Below are positions 8,473-14,657 of a stretch of 14,657 nucleotides of DNA, in pieces. The stretch is from Bacteroidota bacterium (GTDB lineage: Bacteria > Bacteroidota > Bacteroidia > Bacteroidales > Tenuifilaceae). The position numbers and the translations under genes are program-made. Every line of letters begins with the position of its first letter. Position 1 is the first letter of the stretch. The notes under the pieces are model-generated. The model made no database searches. It had not been told where the DNA came from and saw nothing but the letters and a program-made list of their open reading frames with translations. The DNA lies in NCBI GenBank assembly GCA_023406715.1, contig JAEXVC010000235.1:1-14657 (forward strand). The letters are read 5' to 3'.

Positions 8473-9040
8473 CGGTGTTGTAATAGTAGTCCATTCGAAC
8501 GATATTGTTCGGAAGGGGTTAGCGGCCATTGTGCGAAGCATTGCTGGTATTAGGGTAGTGGAGCAGGCTAGTTTTGGCGAGTTAGATTTTCGTGTTAGCG
8601 ATATACTTGGATACATGATTGATCCTAATACTTTAAGCCATTTTAAAAAGTTGGGAGGGGTTTGTGCCAAGAGCAAACCAAAAGGAATTCTTATATATGC
8701 TGATAGTAAGCGAATTGATTCCGACTTGCCATTTATAGAAACAAATTTTTCTACAGATAAAATTATCGATATTGTTAAAGAGATCTTTTCGAACTCGAAA
8801 ACATTTTTGGAGAATCAGGACAACGAACTATCCTTGCGCGAGGTCGATGTGCTGAAATGTGTTGCCCTAGGTATGTCCAACAAGGAAATTGCCGATAAAC
8901 TATTTATTAGCATTCATACTGTAATTACTCATCGTAAGAATATTACTGCAAAGCTAGATATTAAGTCTGCCTCAGGCCTAACCATTTATGCTATTATGGA
9001 AGGTTATATTGAGCCAAGTTCAATAGATATTAGGGGATAG
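8465..9040 (+). CDS. LuxR/NarL-type transcriptional regulator with degenerate receiver domain
   Basis: A 191-residue regulator. Residues 1-110 have the look of a receiver domain (VVIVVHSNDIVRKGLAAIV at the start), but the acidic pocket after strand 1 is reduced. No Asp is seen in the usual D-x-x-x-P context after strand 3; that region reads GYMIDPNTL. Residues 121-178 are a standard GerE-type HTH (LSLREVDVLKCVALGMSNKE, then HTVITHRKNITAKL). It probably binds DNA without phosphorylation and may take its signal from the di-iron protein with which it is co-translated: its ATG lies 8 bases inside the upstream gene. LuxR-type regulators are known in Bacteroidota (CdhR of Porphyromonas gingivalis is one), but orthology was not tested. 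The gene converges on the DUF3124 gene with a 14-base gap and no obvious terminator. Confidence 0.85.
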   Translation: MVSGVVIVVHSNDIVRKGLAAIVRSIAGIRVVEQASFGELDFRVSDILGYMIDPNTLSHFKKLGGVCAKSKPKGILIYADSKRIDSDLPFIETNFSTDKIIDIVKEIFSNSKTFLENQDNELSLREVDVLKCVALGMSNKEIADKLFISIHTVITHRKNITAKLDIKSASGLTIYAIMEGYIEPSSIDIRG

Positions 9041-9054
9041 GTTGATATTGTAGA

Positions 9055-9588
9055 TTATCGGATTTCCTTAATAACCTTTCCCTGGCTCAACACAGCAACC
9101 GTGTTTTGTAATTTAGTATTAATGGTTATTGACTCAACCAAAGGTTCTGTAACAAGGCTATCGGCTTTCCATTCAATTAGGAAATTAGCGCCAGTGCCAC
9201 TTTTATCCTGGTACGGAACGTAAAAATCTGCGGTTTCCAATGGTTTAAGAACTTTTGTTTCGTTAGGCAAAAAATCGCGTACTAATCGGCCTTTTGTGTC
9301 GAAATATTGGACTTTCTGAAGTTTAATGCTATGGTAAAAATCGGTATTATGGATGGCTACAAATGCACTCATATCAATTTCAACTGAATCCATAAAGTGG
9401 GGAATATTTGAGTATATTGGCATATATAAAACCTGCCCTCTAACTAAATTCACACTATTATCTTTTAGCTCGTAAACTTGAGGGTCGAAGTTGTTTAAGT
9501 TTTGCAGTGCTGTATTGTTACGTTGCTTTTTGCTATTGCACGATACAACAATTACAAGCAAAAAAAATATTACCAGTATTTTTTTCAT
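9055..9588 (-). CDS. DUF3124 lipoprotein
   Basis: A 177-residue predicted lipoprotein: MKK, a hydrophobic run, then lipobox VVSC with Cys17 lipidated. The body follows the DUF3124 pattern: GQVLYMPIYSNIPH (residues 51-64), a beta strand with HNTDFYHSIKLQKVQYFDTK, GRLVRDFLP, then KSGTGANFLIEWKAD and a final VLSQGKVI. The family has no established function. The protein should lie on the periplasmic or outer face of the envelope. The gene has its own promoter just inside the end of the cassette cluster upstream, so it is probably a resident chromosomal gene and not part of the array. No core-type box matching its upstream boundary was found at its 3' end, which also argues against its being a third cassette. 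Confidence 0.85.
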   Translation of the reverse strand: MKKILVIFFLLVIVVSCNSKKQRNNTALQNLNNFDPQVYELKDNSVNLVRGQVLYMPIYSNIPHFMDSVEIDMSAFVAIHNTDFYHSIKLQKVQYFDTKGRLVRDFLPNETKVLKPLETADFYVPYQDKSGTGANFLIEWKADSLVTEPLVESITINTKLQNTVAVLSQGKVIKEIR

Positions 9589-9607
9589 TGCAGTAGGGTT
9601 TGGTTCT

Positions 9608-9638
9608 CAAATATAGGAAAATATATGTTTATTGTAAA
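9608..9638 (-). promoter_or_regulatory. Predicted promoter of the DUF3124 gene
   Basis: On the minus strand TATATTTG (9615-9608) matches the TAnnTTTG -7 consensus exactly. TTTA (9638-9635) lies 19 bases upstream and is one base off the TTTG -33 element. The start would lie about 14 bases before the ATG. The promoter begins about 16 bases from the cassette boundary, so the insertion left it intact. Confidence 0.5.
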
Positions 9639-9646
9639 GTTGAGGG

Positions 9647-9784
9647 GCATTAACTGTCGGTAATTTTGGGCTACAGGAGAGTTTGCTTCCCAGAGGCGTT
9701 ACTACCCGCTAACCGAAACTAAAATAGTAAAAACTTTTGTATCTGCATCATCTGCCCCAGTAGAATAAACCACCTGTTGGGTGC
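9647..9784 (-). repeat. attC-like recombination site of cassette B
   Basis: Read on the minus strand, the site opens with GCACCCAAC (9784-9776), containing a perfect RYYYAAC box. It ends with GTTAATGC (9654-9647), a core box starting GTT but off the RRRY consensus. From box to box it is 135 bases. The inner arms pair: GGTGGTTT after the first box with AAATTACC before the second (two G-T pairs), then CTAC with GTAG further in. The half beside the gene is about 83% identical (49 of 59 aligned bases) to the second site at 10541-10678. It begins 11 bases after the stop codon of the cassette B gene. Confidence 0.8.
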
Positions 9785-10548
9785 TGGCTTAATTCTATTT
9801 TTCTTTGCTTCTCAAATCTCCGATTATGTTTTTTGCAATCTTGTAGCCTTTTTCTATAGGTTTTCCTAGAATAATTCTTGAGCAGTCTTCAGGCGTAGTA
9901 GCATATTCTTTAGTTTCGCTCAACATTTCATCTGTTGTCTTTCTCCATTTTTCGTAAGCACCTTCTTGTTTTTTTAGCAATATTTCTTGAATTGCACCTC
10001 CAAAGAATGATTTTCTTTGTTCGTCCCACTTATTCTTTACGGAAATAAAGTACATTTCATTCGGATTGTCAATGTTGCCTTCTTTTTGAAAAGCAATAAT
10101 TTCTCTTCGAACATTTCTTGCACAAAGTTCTGTAATGTCAAACAATAAACGGTCAACCTTTAATTCCAATGAGTCTTCTTTAAGAATACAAGAACAATGC
10201 TTACAGAAAACAGGTACAATATAACCCTTATCAATTTTTCCTTTCCATTTTTTGGGAATATCGACAACCCATCTAAAGCCAATACTTGCTTGCATATGAA
10301 TATTATACAATTTGTTGTATTTTACACAATTCGTATCTGAACTTGATTGATAATCTGAAAATTCAATTTTTCTATCAGGTTGCCAGTAAATTTCCGTTTC
10401 ATTTTCTGTTTTTTGCGCTTTCAGGATAATTGGTATTGTACATAAAAAAAACAGAAACATTGTCTTATTTTTCATAGTTATTTCATATTAAATTCTCGAA
10501 ATATAGAATCGTCTTTTTAGTGTCAGCACTTTCTTAGCTTGCACCCAA
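9654..10548 (-). mobile_element. Integron-type gene cassette B
   Basis: An 895-base unit bounded by G^TT core sites, containing one ORF (9795-10475) and one attC-like site in the order expected for an integron cassette on the minus strand. Its first bases (TTGGGTGC from 10548, with the preceding G) are the exact reverse complement of the GCACCCAAC box at the beginning of its own attC. That is the signature of a unit once circularised and recombined at its core site. No integrase or attI is present in the window. Confidence 0.78.
9795..10475 (-). CDS. Secreted protein resembling DUF922 metalloproteases but lacking the HExxH motif
   Basis: A 226-residue protein with signal peptide 1-20 (ending ILKAQ), so likely periplasmic or outer-envelope. 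Several blocks recall the DUF922 family of predicted secreted zinc proteases: WQPDRKIEFSDYQ near 31-43, an FRW strand, IVPVF, then FDITELCARNVRREI at 112-126. In DUF922 the FDIxE element follows an HExxH sequence. Here the corresponding positions 107-111 read VDRLL, so both metal-binding His are missing. Three cysteines lie close together (91, 94 and 96). The gene is the cargo of cassette B and stops 11 bases before its attC. The DUF922 relation is inferred from remembered patterns and may be distant. Function is unknown, and catalysis by the usual mechanism is unlikely. Confidence 0.6.
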   Translation of the reverse strand: MKNKTMFLFFLCTIPIILKAQKTENETEIYWQPDRKIEFSDYQSSSDTNCVKYNKLYNIHMQASIGFRWVVDIPKKWKGKIDKGYIVPVFCKHCSCILKEDSLELKVDRLLFDITELCARNVRREIIAFQKEGNIDNPNEMYFISVKNKWDEQRKSFFGGAIQEILLKKQEGAYEKWRKTTDEMLSETKEYATTPEDCSRIILGKPIEKGYKIAKNIIGDLRSKEK

Positions 10549-10678
10549 CGGTCGGTGGTTTGGGCTGCTGGGGAGTTGGTAGCCAGTGACGTCATTCCAC
10601 GCTAAAAACATACTAAATTACTAAAAACATTCGTATCTGCATTATCGGCTCCAGTAGGCTAAACCACCTGTTAGTTGC
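10541..10678 (-). repeat. attC-like recombination site of cassette A
   Basis: Read on the minus strand it opens with GCAACTAAC (10678-10670; six of seven bases of RYYYAAC). It ends with GTTGGGTGC (10549-10541; a perfect GTTRRRY box). Box to box it is 134 bases, within the known attC size range. Inside the boxes, GGTGGTTT pairs perfectly with AAACCACC, and pairing continues inward with scattered mismatches (for example CTGG with CCAG). The first box overlaps the end of the cassette A gene: its TAA stop is part of the box. Confidence 0.82.
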
Positions 10679-11282
10679 AGTTTTTAATTCTTTCAAATTC
10701 TTGATCATAGTCTTTATCAACGCTTGGAAAAGCAGGCAATATAAAGTAGCATAAACCATATTCCATGCATTTTGCATCTATGATAAGATTTCCATTTCTT
10801 AAAACTCCTAGTCGAACTTTTGAGTCAGAATAGATGGTTGCAACAATTATAGGGAGTATTTTTGCTCGCAATTTAAATTCAAATTCTCCATTTATAAGTT
10901 TCCCTTTTAAAATCTTGGAATAGATAACGGAATCAATATCAATTAATTCATATTTGATATGTCTTTCATCAATAACTTCAAGTCTTACATATGCATCTTC
11001 GGGCTGAGAATCTAGAACTTTTAAAGAAAATAATCTATGCAGATTTCTAGCTTCGTTACCCCTGAAGGAGTCAATCGGGAAACGATGATAGCAACCATTT
11101 ATTAGAGTTATATTATTTGTATCTAATTCTACTTGATTATCAGTTATTGCTGAGAATTTCAATGATGAACAAGAAGAAAAAACTATTATTAAGATAAGTA
11201 TAATAAATATTAGCTCTGATTTCTTCTCCATTAGGCATCTATTTTAATTAATAGTCATTTTCGTAAGTAAAATTGCAACTAA
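10549..11282 (-). mobile_element. Integron-type gene cassette A
   Basis: A 734-base unit with one ORF (10671-11231) and one attC-like site at its 3' end, adjoining cassette B at a shared core box. Its first bases (TTAGTTGC from 11282, with the preceding G) are the exact reverse complement of GCAACTAAC, the first box of its own attC site; the identity extends to ten bases. The upstream side (11283-11312) shows no further attC and leads into the ion-channel gene, so this is the outermost cassette. Confidence 0.78.
10671..11231 (-). CDS. Lipoprotein of unknown function, cargo of cassette A
   Basis: A 186-residue predicted lipoprotein: MEKK, a very hydrophobic stretch of Ile, Leu and Phe, then lipobox FSSC with Cys21 lipidated. 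The mature part alternates hydrophobic and polar residues (YVRLEVIDERHIKYELID, GKLINGEFEFKLRAKI), suggesting a small beta-rich fold. Two short hydrophobic stretches (ILPIIVATI and CYFILPAF) are too weak to call membrane helices. No family was recognised. The gene starts 51 bases inside the cassette, and its stop codon lies within the first core box of the attC, so the cassette is tightly trimmed to its ORF. No good promoter was seen inside the cassette; it could be read from the ion-channel gene upstream. Confidence 0.72.
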   Translation of the reverse strand: MEKKSELIFIILILIIVFSSCSSLKFSAITDNQVELDTNNITLINGCYHRFPIDSFRGNEARNLHRLFSLKVLDSQPEDAYVRLEVIDERHIKYELIDIDSVIYSKILKGKLINGEFEFKLRAKILPIIVATIYSDSKVRLGVLRNGNLIIDAKCMEYGLCYFILPAFPSVDKDYDQEFERIKNCN

Positions 11283-11312
11283 CTTAATTATTTGTATACC
11301 CCAAAGAAAAAT

Positions 11313-13055
11313 CTATCTCAATATTTTTCTCACAAAAGCCACCGTAAAGTACGACATCATAAACACGCCTACAAACGCTGTTAAGTCGGCAACTAGGCGG
11401 AGTATGCCTATGGGTACAATTTCACCATAGCCTACGGTAAAGTAAGTTATACCTGTGTAGTATGCCGAATTCCAGTACTTTATCCAAAATGGGTCGTTGG
11501 GGTTGATGCCGTTTAGGTATGTGCTGGCAATGTAAGGGAGGGTAGTAAATAGCATTGCGAAAAAGAGTATCATTACAATATTGCTGAATATCACTCGCAC
11601 AGGCGATGTAGCGTAAAGCCCCATCCAGTCGAATACCAATTTTTTAAAGCCAAAAGCAGGGTATTGCCAAATGGCCGATTTTTTATCCTTTTGGGTTGAT
11701 TCTGTAAGTACCGCTTTGGCCTCGTTCCGCTTAAACTCAACGTAGGCCAAATCCTCATCGTCGTACTGACCGGAGTTATTAAAGTTCTGCTTTAGCACTC
11801 GGAATTGCTCGGCTTTATTCCTATAACTAGTTTCGGTTTGATTGTAGATTAACTGCTTAATATTATTCGATTCCCAATCAAGGTATAGTATTCCCAGCAG
11901 TCGAACTCCTGAAAGATTTAGCACATTGACTTTAGGAATATCTCCGTGAGTCCAGAAATCAACAATATCTCTGAAAATGCATCCTGAGAGGTTCATCACC
12001 TGGCACGTATCCACGTGCAGCTTCAGGGTGGAGTTGAACTGGCAATCGTCGAGGTGTAACTCCTTGATTAATGCGCCCCTAAAGCTAACATCGGCGTTGA
12101 ACGTGGAGCGTTCAAATATCAGGTCGGAGTCCAAGCCTTCGAATAGTTCGTAGTTTACTGTACAGTTGCCAAACGTGGCGCGCTTAAAGGTAACCTTGCC
12201 TTTTTTGGACTGTGCGCCCTCAAAGGTAACCTCGCCATCGCCAAATACGCAGCGGTTGAAAGATGTGCGGCCTGTTCCAAACTCAACGGTCCTAAAATCG
12301 GTACGTCCATTTCCAAACTCGGTTTGCTCGAACGATATGCTGCCCTTGCCAAACTTGGCATAGTGGAAATCGACCTTGCCGTTTCCAAAGCGGGCAACCT
12401 TAAAGCTGGCATCGCCATCGTTAAAACGAGCGTTGATAAACGATACGTTGCCATTGCCGAACTCTGTGTTGGTGAAGATTACCTCGCCATCGCCAAAATC
12501 GACATCCTGAAAATCCTTTTCGCCAGTATCGAAAATGGTGTTCTTAAAGGTGATAATTCCACCGGCAAACTGAGCCTGAGTAAAGTTCACCTTATCGACC
12601 TTAACAAAGCAGTTGGCAAAATCGAATCCGTGCTTGCTAAGTTTTGTGGAGTGAAAGTCGAATGCTTTAGAGACGATATAAGAGTCGTTGAAGGATGTGA
12701 TATCGGTAAAATCAACCAACGAGAAGTCTATGTTTAGGTTTGAATCGAAAAATGCGCTTTTGGCGCTGAATTCCTTTACAGTTAGGTGCAATTGTTTGTC
12801 GATAATTAAATAGCGTTTACAGGCTGTGGATGAAAATCCTTTTATGTAGCAACTATCGAGGTTGATATTCTCGCCCCGTCCAATGCGCTCGTATATATCC
12901 GATATTTCGGGGTAGGCCAAATGAAATGTTTGGATTTCTCGTCCTTTTTCATTGAAAAGCGTAATTGTTGCCGTTTGTGGCGTTGTGTAACCATCGGCAC
13001 GTACAAAAGGTCTATCAATTATATCTACGCTATAAGTATCAAAACTATAAGCCAT
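11313..13055 (-). CDS. Potassium channel with N-terminal 12-residue-repeat beta-helix
   Basis: A 580-residue protein. Residues 163-306 are twelve contiguous repeats of exactly 12 residues with consensus FGxGxVxFxxAx. Weaker copies reach back to about 116 and forward to about 318, so the region is probably a right-handed beta-helix related to pentapeptide-repeat proteins. A linker at 411-447 (AEQFRVLKQNF, then DLAYVEFKRNEAK) resembles linkers seen in pentapeptide-repeat channel proteins. The C-terminus is a two-helix channel: TM1 at about 485-508, pore helix, selectivity filter TVGYG at 540-544, and TM2 at about 553-577. No C-terminal RCK domain follows. It should form a tetrameric inner-membrane K+ channel with the repeat domain in the cytoplasm, where it may sense a ligand or bind a partner. 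The repeat-encoding DNA is noticeably richer in GC than its surroundings. Confidence 0.9.
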   Translation of the reverse strand: MAYSFDTYSVDIIDRPFVRADGYTTPQTATITLFNEKGREIQTFHLAYPEISDIYERIGRGENINLDSCYIKGFSSTACKRYLIIDKQLHLTVKEFSAKSAFFDSNLNIDFSLVDFTDITSFNDSYIVSKAFDFHSTKLSKHGFDFANCFVKVDKVNFTQAQFAGGIITFKNTIFDTGEKDFQDVDFGDGEVIFTNTEFGNGNVSFINARFNDGDASFKVARFGNGKVDFHYAKFGKGSISFEQTEFGNGRTDFRTVEFGTGRTSFNRCVFGDGEVTFEGAQSKKGKVTFKRATFGNCTVNYELFEGLDSDLIFERSTFNADVSFRGALIKELHLDDCQFNSTLKLHVDTCQVMNLSGCIFRDIVDFWTHGDIPKVNVLNLSGVRLLGILYLDWESNNIKQLIYNQTETSYRNKAEQFRVLKQNFNNSGQYDDEDLAYVEFKRNEAKAVLTESTQKDKKSAIWQYPAFGFKKLVFDWMGLYATSPVRVIFSNIVMILFFAMLFTTLPYIASTYLNGINPNDPFWIKYWNSAYYTGITYFTVGYGEIVPIGILRLVADLTAFVGVFMMSYFTVAFVRKILR

Positions 13056-13375
13056 TACTCGGAGTGTTTGAATGTCAGTTCATTTGACAGAATAAAAATA
13101 GTGTTTATTTGGGAAAATAGAAGATTGCGGTAGGAAAAGTTTTTTAGTTGAGTTTTTTTTTGATTTGATATTGTTAAAAAAAAATTGACGTTTGTCTTTT
13201 TGAAGTAAATTTATGGAATAGCGCACTCGTCATGAGAAGAGCGCGAGCGCAGGGAGCGTAAGTGTACTCGAAAGTTCAAAAATCATCATTCATTAATCGA
13301 AATTCATCATTCATGGAGATTTCTCGCTTGCGCTCGAAATGACAAAACTTAAGGTCTTTAATTAATGAACAATGA
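13056..13375. other. Non-coding region between the channel and AddB-like genes
   Basis: These 320 bases hold no credible ORF. The part next to the channel gene is very AT-rich, with a T9 run and an A9 run (about 13158-13196) and a small inverted repeat TGTCA/TGACA (13073-13089). No convincing TAnnTTTG promoter for the channel gene was found. The other half carries the REP-like element at 13229-13343. Confidence 0.6.
13229..13343. repeat. REP-like imperfect inverted repeat
   Basis: The left end begins GTCAT and includes GAGCGCGAGCGCAGGGAGCG (13239-13258). The right end reads TTCTCGCTTGCGCTCGAAA (13321-13339) and closes with ATGAC. The ends are imperfect reverse complements (GTCAT, then AGCGCRAGCG, in both). 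They are much richer in GC than their surroundings, as in the dispersed extragenic palindromes found in many Bacteroidota genomes. Between them an 11-base direct repeat TCATCATTCAT occurs twice (13283-13293 and 13304-13314). Confidence 0.6.
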
Positions 13376-14657
13376 TTATCCTCGCCCACAAATTTGGCTA
13401 TACGGGCAAACCTTGCAGTTTTCGGCTTTGTCGGTTTGGGTGAAGTCAACCTCGGGGTTGAAGATTTCGGTTACTAAGCCATGAAGCAACTCCTTGAACG
13501 GCTGGGCGTAGTCCTCATACGATTGTATTTCCTCCTTTGTACCTCTCTTATCGGATGGTTGGTAAAGCACTGGGGTATAATCGCGGGAACTATTTCTTAC
13601 AAACCAAAGGTTTGGGGTAATTTGGCTTGGTCGGAACTTGCTTATTTTACCAAATATCTCCGCGTATGTGAAAATCTGGAATACACCATCCAACTCCTTG
13701 TTTTGCAGTAGGTCTGTAATGTTTTTGAACCTATCCTTCTTAACATCGTACTTGCCCGTTTTAAAATCGACAATGCGGAATTGGTTCGCTGCTTGTTCAA
13801 TCCTATCGATACGCCCACCAATTCGCACCTTGGTATCTTTGCCCTGAATAGTAATGGGTACATCGATAATAACCTCCTGCTCGGTGCTAAAAATTGAGTA
13901 TGGCGTTCTGTTTGTATCCACGGCAAGCATCTGGAATATCATCCACTTAATTCGCTCCAAAATAAGAGCGTTACGGCCAATCAGTATCTCATCAATTTTG
14001 TTGATGTCGAGTTTGTAATTCTCAGCAAATGCGTTGCGTACCGAACTATTTATTAAATCGATATTGCCGCTTAGCTCCTCCAGTTTTTCCTTGGTAACAC
14101 TACTGGCTATATCCTTATAAATTAGTTCAACAGCACGGTGTAGGATTGTTCCAACGCCACGCTCATCCATTGCCTCCTCCATCTCCTCGGGCTCCTCAAT
14201 GTTGGCTATTTTGCTGAAGAAGAAGCGAAGCGAGCAATTCTTGTAGCTCGATAAGGCAGTGGGAGAGAGGTATTTTCCTTCCTTTTCGGTAGCAACGTAC
14301 TTGCTTAGGATTGAGAGGATTTTATCGGTTTTCTTTACTGCGATTGTGGGTTCGGGTGTTAACCCAAGGTCGAACTTAACCCTGATTCTATCAATATTTA
14401 GTCCTGATTCCATTATGAGCTGAAGGATATAACGGCTCATTTCGCCTGAGCGTATGCCTTCGGCCTTATCGGTGTAAACTAGGTAGATATTGTTGGCGCG
14501 CTGAATTAGCCTGTAGAAGTAGTAGGCGTAAATGGCATTTTGATGCCTATAATCGGGCAATCCGTAAGCAAAGCGAAGACTGGGTGTGATAAACGATGGC
14601 TTATGGGTAACTCCGGGCAGAACACTATCGTTCATCGATAGAATTACAACGTTTTCG
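13376..14657 (-). CDS. AddB-like helicase-nuclease, C-terminal part (cut by window edge)
   Basis: The C-terminal region of an AddB/RecB-type recombination enzyme that resects double-strand breaks. The frame is open to the window edge: the bases before the ATG at 14635 read in frame as ENVVILS, and NVVILSMNDSVLPG is a conserved helicase motif, so this ATG is internal. Counting from it, the PD-(D/E)XK nuclease residues are His166 (GTILHRAVE), Asp277 (GGRIDRIE), Asp290 and Lys292 (VDFKTGK), and Gln320/Tyr324 (QIFTYAE). Cys134 with Cys407, Cys410 and Cys416 (CKVCPYSQIC) fits the four-cysteine iron-sulfur staple of AddB-type nucleases. All catalytic residues are intact, so the enzyme is probably active. 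The upstream part and any AddA partner lie outside the window. Confidence 0.9.
   Translation of the reverse strand, partial: ENVVILSMNDSVLPGVTHKPSFITPSLRFAYGLPDYRHQNAIYAYYFYRLIQRANNIYLVYTDKAEGIRSGEMSRYILQLIMESGLNIDRIRVKFDLGLTPEPTIAVKKTDKILSILSKYVATEKEGKYLSPTALSSYKNCSLRFFFSKIANIEEPEEMEEAMDERGVGTILHRAVELIYKDIASSVTKEKLEELSGNIDLINSSVRNAFAENYKLDINKIDEILIGRNALILERIKWMIFQMLAVDTNRTPYSIFSTEQEVIIDVPITIQGKDTKVRIGGRIDRIEQAANQFRIVDFKTGKYDVKKDRFKNITDLLQNKELDGVFQIFTYAEIFGKISKFRPSQITPNLWFVRNSSRDYTPVLYQPSDKRGTKEEIQSYEDYAQPFKELLHGLVTEIFNPEVDFTQTDKAENCKVCPYSQICGRG

Noticed and set aside
8302..8676. Minus-strand ORF spanning the overlap of the di-iron and LuxR genes
   Set aside because: Both plus-strand genes are clearly real, with catalytic and HTH motifs; this frame has no recognisable features.
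9055..9654. The DUF3124 gene as a third cassette
   Set aside because: It follows a G^TT boundary, but no GTTAATGC-matching box or attC-like element lies after its stop codon, which is only 14 bases from the convergent gene.
9640..10680. The two 135-bp elements as a MITE or insertion-sequence pair
   Set aside because: No target-site duplication was seen, the elements contain no transposase remnant, both sit in the same orientation at gene 3' ends, and the end boxes match the cassette starts as integron recombination predicts.
12150..12500. A 36-base periodicity resembling a CRISPR array
   Set aside because: The period is the DNA of the 12-residue protein repeats in the channel gene; the units are diverged and fully coding, with no spacer/repeat distinction.
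12324..12737. Long plus-strand ORF opposite the channel gene
   Set aside because: It is a shadow of the repetitive coding region; its start and composition follow the opposite-strand repeats and it has no promoter or recognisable domain.
13158..13196. T9/A9 inverted repeat as a terminator
   Set aside because: The arms contain no G or C and the loop is long, so it would not form a stable terminator hairpin.
14633..14635. ATG at 14635 as the start of the nuclease gene
   Set aside because: The frame is open upstream to the window edge and the residues just before it belong to the conserved NVVILSMND helicase motif.

Overview
The window looks like a piece of a chromosome from a free-living, AT-rich member of the Bacteroidota, probably Bacteroidales or a relative. 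The reasons are a SusC/SusD pair, a one-component regulator of the propeller/triple-tyrosine type, -7 elements of the TAnnTTTG form, and a Bacteroidota-type AddB-like helicase-nuclease. No rRNA, tRNA, CRISPR array or transposase was seen.

Layout. Positions 1-7045 (all minus strand) hold a nutrient-uptake locus: a membrane-spanning regulator (4044-6971) with its own terminator, then a SusC-like TonB-dependent transporter (573-3647) and the start of a SusD-like lipoprotein (1-545, cut by the window edge). No enzyme gene reveals the substrate. Positions 7068-9040 hold a likely redox or nitrosative-stress group: a TIGR02265/DUF2378-like protein on the minus strand, divergent from a two-gene plus-strand operon of a RIC/YtfE-like di-iron protein and a LuxR-type regulator overlapping by 8 bases. 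A DUF3124 lipoprotein gene (9055-9588) converges on it.

Positions 9647-11283 are the most unusual part: two consecutive gene cassettes, each with one secreted or lipoprotein ORF followed by a roughly 135-bp attC-like site. The core box at the 3' end of each cassette is the exact reverse complement of the first bases of that same cassette, as expected if each was once a circle integrated at a G^TT core site. No integrase or attI lies in the window, so this fits an orphan cassette cluster (the CALIN category), perhaps inserted at a secondary site between the neighbouring chromosomal genes.

Positions 11313-13055 encode a two-helix potassium channel with an N-terminal beta-helix of at least twelve perfect-period 12-residue repeats. 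Positions 13056-13375 are non-coding and carry a REP-like inverted repeat. Positions 13376-14657 encode the C-terminal part of an AddB-like helicase-nuclease, cut by the window edge.
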